DNA of 18,359 nucleotides from assembly GCA_964434535.1 (NCBI GenBank), contig CAYSWA010000047.1:1-18359 (forward strand). Direction: 5' to 3'. The notes beneath the pieces were generated by a model. That model saw nothing but the letters and a program-made list of their open reading frames with translations, searched no databases and was not told the DNA's origin. Source of the stretch: SM23-32 sp964434535. Lineage in GTDB: Bacteria > Planctomycetota > Brocadiia > SM23-32. A program made the position numbers and the translations under genes. This document shows positions 8,282 to 15,084 of the stretch, piece after piece (within the stretch, counting starts at the first letter, position 1; every line of letters starts with the position of its first letter).

Positions 8282-10186
8282 TCAATCCGTCTCCCCATCT
8301 TCCTGCTCGGCCAGCGCGTAGCTGACGTGGTAGACCTCGCCGTCGAACTCGGTGTTCACCTTGTAGCCGCTGTTGTGGAAGATGGTGAGCATGGCCTTGT
8401 TGGTGGGCAGGACGCTGGCGTAGAAGCGCTTCACGCCGCGCTCGCGGGCGATCTGGGTGAGGCGCTGGAGCAGGAAGGTGCCCATGCCCTTCTGCTGCCA
8501 CTCGTCCTGGACGATGAAGGCGACCTCGGCGGCCTGGGTCTTGGGGTCGAGGAAGTACTGGGCCAGGGCGACGATCTGCTCCTCGCCGGCCATGTCGGGC
8601 ACCACGCCGACGATGGCCAGGTCGTTGGTGTAGTCGATGTTGGTCATCCGCTGCACGTCCTTGTGCGGGAAGATGACCGTGTGGGTAAAGTAGCGGGAGC
8701 GGACGGACTCGGGGCTCAGCGAGTAGAGCATGTCGCGCAGGGCCGGCTCGTCGATCGGGCGGGTGGGTCGGAAGGAGATCTGCGTGCCGTCGCGCAGCGT
8801 GGCCGTCTTCTCCAGCTCGGCGGGGTAGGTGACCTGTTCCCAGGCGAGCTCGATCTGGTCCTCGGGGATGTAGCGGCGGGCCTTGGCTGCCTGGAGAAGC
8901 TCGTTGCGGAACTTGGGATGGGCGACGTTGACCAGCGCGAGCACGCGCTCGCGGATGCTCTTGCCGTGCAGGTAGGCGATGCCGTGCTCGGTGACCACGT
9001 AGTGGACGTCGCCGCGGGTGGTGACCACGCCGGCGCCCTCGGCCAGGTGGGCGACGATGCGGCTGACCTCGCCGTCGCGGGCAGTGGAGGGCATGGCGAT
9101 GATGGCCTTGCCGCCGCGGCTGCGGGCGGCGCCGCGGATGAAGTCGACCTGCCCGCCGATGCCGCTGTAGATGCGGTAGCCGAGCGAGTCGGCGCAGACC
9201 TGGCCGGTCAGGTCCACCTCCAGCCCCACGTTGATGCCGACCATCTTGTCGTGCTGGCTGATCACGTGGGGGTCGTTGACGTACTCGGTGGGGTGGAACT
9301 CGAACAGCGGGTTGTTGTCCACGTAATCGTAGAGCCGCCGGGTGCCCATGCAGAAGCTGGCCACGACCTTGCCGCGGTTGATGGTCTTCTTCGAGCAGGT
9401 GATGGCGCCGCACTCGATCAGGTCGATGATCCAGTCGCTGAACATCTCGGTGTGGACGCCGAGGTCGCGCTTGTCCTGGAGCGTCTCGGCCAGGGCCTGG
9501 GGGATGCGCCCGATGCCGCACTCGATGGTGCTGCCGTCCTCGACCAGGCGGGCCACGTTCTCGCCGATCCGCCGCAGTGTATCGTCCATCTCCGGCACGG
9601 GGATCTCGATGATCTCCTCGTCCTGCGGCACGAGCATGTCGATGGAGTTGACGTGCACGAAGCTGTCGCCGAGCGTGCGCGGCATCCGCTCGTTGACCTG
9701 GGCGACCACGTACTTGGCGTTGGCCACGGCGCTGGAGATGATGTCGATCGAGACGCCGAGGCTGCACAGGCCGTTCACGTCCGGCGGGGTGACGCAGATC
9801 AGGGCCACGTCGACCGGCACCCGGCCGGTCTCGAACTGGCGGGGGATGTCGGAGAGGAAGATCGGCGTGTAGTCGCCGACGCCCTGCTCGAAGGCGTCGC
9901 GCACGTTCTCGGCCACGAAGAAGCTGTTGGTCTTGAACTTGCCGCGGAACTCCTCCCGCACGTAGGGCGCCGAGCCCATGGTCAGCAGGTGCACGATGTG
10001 GGCGTCGTAGACGTGCGGCGTCTGCTCGACCAGCGCCTCGACCAGGTGCTGGGGCTGGGCGCACCCGGTGCCGATGAAGATGCTGTCGCCCGGCTTGACC
10101 AGCTTCATCGCCTCGGGCGCCGTGCCGATCCGGTCCCCGTACTTCTCGCGCCAGTTGAACTCAGCCACCGGCCCCTCCCGCGTCAT
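8282..10186 (-). CDS. Acetyl-CoA hydrolase/transferase (4-hydroxybutyrate CoA-transferase type) fused to GNAT acetyltransferase
   Basis: 634 residues. Residues about 10-450 form a family I CoA-transferase: GTGCAQPQHLVEAL near 39-52, IECGIGRIPQALA (221-233), and VHTEMFSD (244-251) with Glu247 as the likely catalytic glutamate that carries CoA. Residues about 465-630 form a GNAT domain: SVRSRYFTHTVIF, RMTNIDYTNDLAIVG, AEVAFIVQDEWQQKGMGT with the acetyl-CoA loop QQKGMG (564-569), and LPTNKAMLTIFHNSGYKV. This pattern resembles protein acetyltransferases of the Pat type. The fusion itself is known from other bacteria. The ATG overlaps the upstream stop by 4 bases (ATGA) and has GGAGG just before it, so it is the last gene of an operon with the ADP-forming synthetase and the deacetylase. 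Substrates could be acetate, propionate or 4-hydroxybutyrate. Confidence 0.92.
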   Translation of the reverse strand: MTREGPVAEFNWREKYGDRIGTAPEAMKLVKPGDSIFIGTGCAQPQHLVEALVEQTPHVYDAHIVHLLTMGSAPYVREEFRGKFKTNSFFVAENVRDAFEQGVGDYTPIFLSDIPRQFETGRVPVDVALICVTPPDVNGLCSLGVSIDIISSAVANAKYVVAQVNERMPRTLGDSFVHVNSIDMLVPQDEEIIEIPVPEMDDTLRRIGENVARLVEDGSTIECGIGRIPQALAETLQDKRDLGVHTEMFSDWIIDLIECGAITCSKKTINRGKVVASFCMGTRRLYDYVDNNPLFEFHPTEYVNDPHVISQHDKMVGINVGLEVDLTGQVCADSLGYRIYSGIGGQVDFIRGAARSRGGKAIIAMPSTARDGEVSRIVAHLAEGAGVVTTRGDVHYVVTEHGIAYLHGKSIRERVLALVNVAHPKFRNELLQAAKARRYIPEDQIELAWEQVTYPAELEKTATLRDGTQISFRPTRPIDEPALRDMLYSLSPESVRSRYFTHTVIFPHKDVQRMTNIDYTNDLAIVGVVPDMAGEEQIVALAQYFLDPKTQAAEVAFIVQDEWQQKGMGTFLLQRLTQIARERGVKRFYASVLPTNKAMLTIFHNSGYKVNTEFDGEVYHVSYALAEQEDGETD

Positions 10187-12282
10187 GCTTCCTCCACACG
10201 TATGCGCGCGTCCACGGCGATCGGCCGCGTCCCCTCGGGGCCGACCACGTAGGGGTTGATGTCCACCTCCTGGATCGGCGGGAACTCGGTGGCCAGTTGC
10301 GAGAGCCGCTGGAGCCCCTCGGCCGTGGCGTCGACGTCGACCCCCTGGCGCCCGGCGCCGGACGTGAGCAACTGGTAGGTGCGGGTGCTCAGCAGCATCT
10401 CGCGGGCCTCCTGGGCCGTCAGCGGCGCCGGGTAGAAGGCCACCTCCCGCATCACCTCCACCATTATCCCGCCGACGCCGAACATCATCAACGGGCCGAA
10501 CCGGGGGTCGCGCGTCATGCCCAGGATCACCTCCTGGCCCTCTGTTACGACCTCCTCGACGAGCACGCCGAGGATGTCGGCCTCCGGCAGCCTCTTCGGG
10601 ATGCGGTACATCATCAGGTCGAAGGCGTCCATCACCTCCTGGGGGCCGGTCAGGTTCGCCCGCACGCCGCCGACCTCGCTTTTGTGCAGGATGTCGGGCG
10701 ACCAGATCTTCAGCACCACGGGGTAGCCGATCTGCTCGGCCATGTTGAGGGCCTGCTCGGCGGAGGTGGCGACGGCGCTGCGGGGCGTGACGAACCCGTA
10801 GGCCTCCAGGATCTCCTTCGACTCCATCTCGCCGATGTCGTGGAGGCCCCGCTCCAGGTGGCGTCGGATGATCGGCTCGACCCGGCGGCGGTTGACCGGG
10901 AAGAGCTTGACCACGCGCTCCGGGCGCGAGCGCCAGCGGGCGTAGTCGGCCATGGCCTTGATGGTGGCCACGGCGCTCTCGGGCGAATCGTAGGCCGGCA
11001 CGCCGCCCTGCTGGAGGATGCGGATGCCCGGCTCCACCTTCGGCCCGCCCAGGAAGCAGCCGAGCACGGGCTTGCCGTTCTGCCGGCTGACCTCGACCAC
11101 CGCGCGGGCCGTGGCGCTCACCTGCGTCACCCCGTGCGGGGTGAGCAGCACGAGCACGGCGTGCACGTTCGGGTCGGCGAGCGCCTCGCGCAGGGCCGTC
11201 TCGTAGCGCTGGACGGTGGCGTCGCCGAGCACGTCGATGGGGTTGGTCACGGCGGCATGGGCCGGCAGGGCCTCGCGCAGCCGCTCCACGGTCGCCTCGC
11301 TCAGCTCGGCCAGGGCGAGGCCCTCGCGCTCGGTGGCGTCGGCGGCCATGATGGCCGGTCCGCCGCCGTTGGCGATCACGGCCACGCTGGTGCCCTCGGG
11401 GAAGGGCTGGCGCGCCATGGCGCGGGCGAAGTCGAACTGCTGCTTGGTCGAGGCGCAGCGGATCACCCCCGCCCGCTCGAAGACGCACTCGTAGGCGGCC
11501 TCGGCGCGGGCCAGGCTGCCGGTGTGGCTCGAGGCCGCCCGCGCCCCGGCGTCGGTGATGGCCGACTTCATCAGCAGGATCGGCTTCTGGCGGGCGATGC
11601 GCTCGGCCTGGCGCACGAACTCGTCCCCCTCGGCGATCGTCTCCAGGTAGCCGGCGATCACCCGCGTCCGCTCGTCGCGGCCCAGCGCCTTGATGATGTC
11701 TATCTCGTCGATGTCGGCCTTGTTGCCGATGCTGATCAGCGCGCTGAAGCCGATGCCGCTGGCCTGGGCCATGTCCAGGATCGCCACCAGCAGCGAGCCG
11801 GACTGCGACATGTAGCCGATCTGGCCCGGCGGCGGCAGGTCGCCCCCGAAGGAGGCGTTCAGCTTCCTGGGCGGCACCATCAGCCCCAGGCAGTTCGGCC
11901 CGAGCATGCGGATGCCCGCGCGCCGGGCGATCTCCACGACCTTCCGCTCCAGCTTCAGGCCTTCCTCACCGACCTCGCGGAAGCCGGCGGAGATCACGAC
12001 GACCGACCCCACCCCCGCCTGCGCGCACTGGCGCATGGCGCCGGGCACCGATTCGGCCGGCAGGGCGATGACGGCAAGGTCCGGCGCCTCGCCGATGTGG
12101 GAGAGGTCGGGATAGCAGCGGAGGCCCTCGATCTCCTCCGCGTTCGGGTTGACGGGGTAGACGGCGCCCTCGAAGCCGCCGCGCACCAGGCTGGCCAGTA
12201 TCTCGTGGCCGACCTTGCCCTCGCTGCGCGAGGCGCCGAGCACGGCCACCGAATGGGGGTCGAGGAAGCCCTCCAGGCTCAT
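10183..12282 (-). CDS. ADP-forming acyl-CoA synthetase (acetate-CoA ligase, alpha-beta fusion)
   Basis: 699 residues with both subunit types fused. The CoA-binding Rossmann domain starts at VAVLGASR (about 12-19). Two succinyl-CoA-synthetase-like domains follow, with GPNCLGLM (128-135), YMSQSGSL, and the phosphorylatable His253 in SSHTGSLA. The ATP-grasp (beta) part begins near 485 (MESKEILEAYGF), with VVLKIWSPDILHKSEVGGV holding the second conserved His533, and ends with EVDINPYVV. It interconverts acyl-CoA, ADP and phosphate with the acid, CoA and ATP, so it can yield ATP from acetyl-CoA or activate acids cheaply. Both His residues look intact, unlike the synthetase part of Salmonella Pat, which as I recall lacks the phosphorylated His; there is no GNAT tail here. 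It is second in the operon, 40 bases after the deacetylase gene and overlapping the CoA-transferase gene. The start has GGAAGGGA upstream. Confidence 0.95.
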   Translation of the reverse strand: MSLEGFLDPHSVAVLGASRSEGKVGHEILASLVRGGFEGAVYPVNPNAEEIEGLRCYPDLSHIGEAPDLAVIALPAESVPGAMRQCAQAGVGSVVVISAGFREVGEEGLKLERKVVEIARRAGIRMLGPNCLGLMVPPRKLNASFGGDLPPPGQIGYMSQSGSLLVAILDMAQASGIGFSALISIGNKADIDEIDIIKALGRDERTRVIAGYLETIAEGDEFVRQAERIARQKPILLMKSAITDAGARAASSHTGSLARAEAAYECVFERAGVIRCASTKQQFDFARAMARQPFPEGTSVAVIANGGGPAIMAADATEREGLALAELSEATVERLREALPAHAAVTNPIDVLGDATVQRYETALREALADPNVHAVLVLLTPHGVTQVSATARAVVEVSRQNGKPVLGCFLGGPKVEPGIRILQQGGVPAYDSPESAVATIKAMADYARWRSRPERVVKLFPVNRRRVEPIIRRHLERGLHDIGEMESKEILEAYGFVTPRSAVATSAEQALNMAEQIGYPVVLKIWSPDILHKSEVGGVRANLTGPQEVMDAFDLMMYRIPKRLPEADILGVLVEEVVTEGQEVILGMTRDPRFGPLMMFGVGGIMVEVMREVAFYPAPLTAQEAREMLLSTRTYQLLTSGAGRQGVDVDATAEGLQRLSQLATEFPPIQEVDINPYVVGPEGTRPIAVDARIRVEEA

Positions 12283-12322
12283 GCCGTCCGTCCCTTCCGC
12301 GCCGGGGATCGAGTCGTCGCGC

Positions 12323-13459
12323 TCAGAGCCCGTGCAGGGGGAAGAGCTCGGCCTTCAGCGCCTGGATCGTCGCCTCCACGGCCGGCTCGACGCTGCGCAC
12401 CTGCTCGTCGGTCGGCCGCAGGGCGCGGTCGCGCAGGCCGCCCTGCCATTCGGTGCTCTCCATCATGACGCCGCCGAGGGCGTGGTCGCTCTCGGCGCCC
12501 CGCTCGGCGCCGCAGAGCACGCTCCAGACCAGCGCCCACCCGCGGGCGGTGTTCTCGACATTGTAACCGCCGCCCCCTACGGCAAGCACGGGCGGGCCGG
12601 CCTCCACCACCAGCCCGGTCAGGTCGGCGTAGGTGTTGTTGGTCAGGCTCAGGTGCGCCAGCGGGTCGCCCGAGAGGCCGTCCATGCCGAGCTCCAGCAG
12701 GATCACGTCCGGCGCGAACGCCCCCAGCAGCGGCAGGGCCAGCTCGCGGAAGGCCCGCATGTAGACCGCATCGTAGGTGCCGGCCGGCAGCGGGACGTTC
12801 ACGTTGAATCCTTTGCCCCCCTCAACGCCGATCTCGCCGACGAAACCCCGCCCCGGAAAGAGCGTCCGCCCGCTCTCGTGGAACGACATGGTCATTACGT
12901 CGGCCCGCGCGTAGAAGGCGTCCTGCGTGCCGTCGCCGTGGTGCACGTCCACGTCGAGGGCGAAGACGCGCCGCCCCTCGCGGGCGAGGTCCATGGCGGT
13001 GATGACCACGTCGTTGACGTAGCAGAAGCCGGCCGCCTTCTCGGGGCGGGCGTGGTGGTAGCCGCCGGAGGGGTTGAAGGCGACGCCGGCGCGCCCCTCC
13101 GTCAGGAGCCGGCCGGCGGTCAGCGTGGCGCCGCAGGCGAGCGCGGCGTAGTCGTACATGCCGCGCCAGACGGGGCAGTCCTCCGTGCCGAGGCCCATGA
13201 ACAGGCCCTCGGCGTCGAGGCGGCCCTCGTCGGCGGCCTTCAGCGCGTCAAGGTATCGCGGCGTGTGGAAGCTCTCCAGTTCCTCGCGCGTCGCCGGCCG
13301 GGGCGGCTCGACGAACCGTTGCGAGGTGCCGAGCAGCCCCATCCCGGCGAGTGTCCGCCGCGTCTGCCCGGCGCGCCCGGCGCGGAACGGGCACTGCGGG
13401 GGATACTCGTACTGCTCGATTTCTTCGGAGTGGATGAACGCGGCGGCGGGGCTGCTCAT
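12323..13459 (-). CDS. Histone deacetylase-family protein, AcuC-like (lysine deacetylase)
   Basis: 378 residues, full arginase-fold deacetylase. Catalytic features: His135-His136 in GGYHHARPEKAAGFCYVND, the zinc ligands Asp171 and His173 in ALDVDVHHGDGTQ, the third ligand Asp260 in LELGMDGLSGDPL, and the active-site Tyr299 in GGGGYN. In Bacillus subtilis, AcuC of this family removes acetyl groups from acetyl-CoA synthetase. Here it is the first gene of an operon with two acyl-CoA enzymes, one carrying a GNAT domain, and acs is in the same window; that context supports an AcuC-type role over acetylpolyamine deacetylation. A near-consensus promoter lies at 13517-13545. No strong ribosome site is seen before the ATG. 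Confidence 0.93.
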   Translation of the reverse strand: MSSPAAAFIHSEEIEQYEYPPQCPFRAGRAGQTRRTLAGMGLLGTSQRFVEPPRPATREELESFHTPRYLDALKAADEGRLDAEGLFMGLGTEDCPVWRGMYDYAALACGATLTAGRLLTEGRAGVAFNPSGGYHHARPEKAAGFCYVNDVVITAMDLAREGRRVFALDVDVHHGDGTQDAFYARADVMTMSFHESGRTLFPGRGFVGEIGVEGGKGFNVNVPLPAGTYDAVYMRAFRELALPLLGAFAPDVILLELGMDGLSGDPLAHLSLTNNTYADLTGLVVEAGPPVLAVGGGGYNVENTARGWALVWSVLCGAERGAESDHALGGVMMESTEWQGGLRDRALRPTDEQVRSVEPAVEATIQALKAELFPLHGL

Positions 13460-13516
13460 GTGCTCTGTGGGTTCCCGAAAGGACGGCCCCAGGCGGCCGG
13501 GGCAGGCACGCCGGGC

Positions 13517-13545
13517 CTTATAGCACTCGCCCCGCGGGCTGTCAA
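13517..13545 (-). promoter_or_regulatory. Near-consensus promoter for the deacetylase / ADP-synthetase / CoA-transferase operon
   Basis: On the minus strand TTGACA (13545-13540) is perfect, followed by a 17-base spacer and TATAAG (13522-13517), with TGC directly before the -10. Predicted start is near 13510, leader about 50 bases. The -35 box begins 7 bases beyond the pgi stop, so the operon has its own promoter although it lies only 93 bases behind pgi. Confidence 0.75.
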
Positions 13546-13552
13546 CCTGGCC

Positions 13553-14944
13553 CTACCTCAGCCCCTCGGGCGGCTCGTAGCCCTCGCGGCCCATCAGGCC
13601 GTAGGTGTACTGCTTGCCCAGCTCGACGCCCGGCTGGTTGAAGGCGTTGACCCGCAGAAGCTGGCCGCTGTAGCTGACCGCGTACTGGAAGAGCATGAAC
13701 AGCTCGCCGAGCGCCGCCTCGTCGAGGCGCGGGATGCGCAGCGTCAGGTTCGGGCGGCCCTTGTCGGTCAGCGCCCGGCGGGTGGCGGCCAGCTCGGCGT
13801 CGAAGAGCTCGTTGAAGCTGCTGCCGGCCAGGTAGCCGAGCTCCTCCTCGGCCCCGCCCTCGCAGATCGCCAGCTTCCGCCCGCGGGGCAGGTGCCGCCC
13901 GACCTCGAGCAGTGTGACCACCTTGTCGAACGGGCCGTCCTGGAAGAGCTGCATCACGCTGTGCTGGTCGGTGACGCCGACGGCGGCGACGGGGGTCGGG
14001 CCGACGAAGACGTTCTTCCTCTCCAGCCCGTCCTTCTTGCCCAGGCTCTCGGCCCAGAGCTGGCAGTGCCAATCGCCGAGGCTCGCCAGGGCGCTGCTGT
14101 AGGGCATCAGCACCGTGATCGGCCGGCCCCGGCGGTAGTGCAGGTAGAGCAGCGCCGCGTAGAGCAGGGCGGGGTTCTTCTTGAGGCTGCGCGAGCCGCA
14201 GCGCTCGTCCATCGCCGCCGCCCCGCGCAGCATCTTGCCGATCCGCACGCCGCCGACCGCCGCGCTGAGCAGCCCCACGGCGCTCAGCACGCTGAACCGC
14301 CCGCCCACGTTGCCCGGGATCGGCAGCGTCCGGTAGCCGTCCTGCTCAGCGATGCGCCGCAGCAGGCTCTTCTCGGGGTCGGGGTCGGTGGTGGCGACGA
14401 TGTGCCGGGAGGCGTCGAGCCCCGCCCGCCTGAGCAGGTCGCGCACGTGGAGGAACGCGCCCATCGTCTCGGCGGTCGAGCCGGACTTGGTGATCACGTT
14501 GAAGGCCGTGCGGTCCAGCTCCTCGCCGATCATCTCGAAGAAGGGCCCGATCAGGCCGGGGTCGACGTTGTCCAGCACGAAGATGCGCGGCCCGCCGCGG
14601 CGGTCGGGATGATCGTCGGGCAGCAGGTTGTGGAAGGGATGGTTGAGGGCGCGGTGGACGGCGATGTTGCCGAGCGCCGAGCCGCCGATGCCGAGAACGA
14701 CGAAGTTGCGGCACCAGGAGCGCAGCTCGCGCGCCAGCGCGTTCACCCGGCGGACGAGGCCGGCGTCGTAGGGCAGCTCCATGAAGCCGATGTCCTTGCC
14801 CCGGCGGCCCTTGATGTTCTTGTGGGCGGCGGCCAGCTCGTCCTTGAGCGCGTCCAGGTCACCGGCGCTCACGCCGTGGTTGCCCACGGCGTCCTGGTAG
14901 GCGTTCGCAGCGTCCAGCTCGACCATGCTCTTCGGCTCGGCCAT
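13553..14944 (-). CDS. pgi: Glucose-6-phosphate isomerase
   Basis: Interconverts glucose-6-phosphate and fructose-6-phosphate in the cytoplasm. 463 residues, the compact bacterial form. Seen in order: GIGGSALGN (85-93), the sugar-phosphate loop TKSGSTAET (152-160), the family signature GNVGGRFSVLSAVGLL (211-226), WAESLGK with the likely catalytic Glu299, VTDQHSVMQLFQDGPFDK with His328, and the second signature SGQLLRVNAFNQPGVELGK (426-444) ending in the conserved Lys444. The start ATG is supported by GAGGAG 7 bases upstream. It is transcribed away from the rhamnosidase gene, with a 140-base shared control region, and is followed by the separate promoter of the deacetylase operon. Confidence 0.97.
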   Translation of the reverse strand: MAEPKSMVELDAANAYQDAVGNHGVSAGDLDALKDELAAAHKNIKGRRGKDIGFMELPYDAGLVRRVNALARELRSWCRNFVVLGIGGSALGNIAVHRALNHPFHNLLPDDHPDRRGGPRIFVLDNVDPGLIGPFFEMIGEELDRTAFNVITKSGSTAETMGAFLHVRDLLRRAGLDASRHIVATTDPDPEKSLLRRIAEQDGYRTLPIPGNVGGRFSVLSAVGLLSAAVGGVRIGKMLRGAAAMDERCGSRSLKKNPALLYAALLYLHYRRGRPITVLMPYSSALASLGDWHCQLWAESLGKKDGLERKNVFVGPTPVAAVGVTDQHSVMQLFQDGPFDKVVTLLEVGRHLPRGRKLAICEGGAEEELGYLAGSSFNELFDAELAATRRALTDKGRPNLTLRIPRLDEAALGELFMLFQYAVSYSGQLLRVNAFNQPGVELGKQYTYGLMGREGYEPPEGLR

Positions 14945-14979
14945 CTCCTGGCTCCTCGGTGAAGTGTGCCCCCGATTCC

Positions 14980-15007
14980 ATTATGCCGGCTGAGCGGCGG
15001 CGCGCAA
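14980..15007 (-). promoter_or_regulatory. Candidate pgi promoter
   Basis: On the minus strand TTGCGC (15007-15002), a 16-base spacer and CATAAT (14985-14980). Weaker than the others and without the TGC extension. It lies back to back with the rhamnosidase promoter, with 16 bases between the two -35 boxes; a short dyad CGCGC (15001-15005) / GCGCG (15013-15017) falls in that gap. Confidence 0.45.
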
Positions 15008-15023
15008 CCGAAGCGCGCCTGCG

Positions 15024-15052
15024 TTGCACGGGCGCCGGCCTCGTGCTATAAG
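15024..15052 (+). promoter_or_regulatory. Extended -10 promoter for the rhamnosidase gene
   Basis: TTGCAC (15024-15029), 17 bases, TATAAG (15047-15052), with TGC immediately before the -10. Predicted start near 15059 gives a short leader of about 26 bases containing the ribosome site CGGAG (15074-15078). Confidence 0.7.
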
Positions 15053-15084
15053 GGGCGCCGCCCCAACCGTGACCGGAGACCGCC

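Noticed and set aside
10187..11488. Open frame extending the CoA-transferase gene upstream by more than 400 codons
   Set aside because: It runs through the ADP-forming synthetase gene in another frame; the ATGA overlap with GGAGG upstream and the normal family N-terminus mark the start at 10186.
10183..12282. That the ADP-forming synthetase is itself a Pat-type acetyltransferase
   Set aside because: It ends shortly after the ATP-grasp region with no GNAT domain, and both catalytic His residues are present.
12215..14962. A 915-codon open frame on the plus strand opposite the deacetylase and pgi genes
   Set aside because: Same shadow effect; low-complexity product spanning two real genes and the promoter between them.
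15001..15027. GCAAC and GTTGC inverted repeat between the pgi and rhamnosidase genes as an operator
   Set aside because: The match is only 5 bases and arises mostly because the two -35 boxes face opposite ways.
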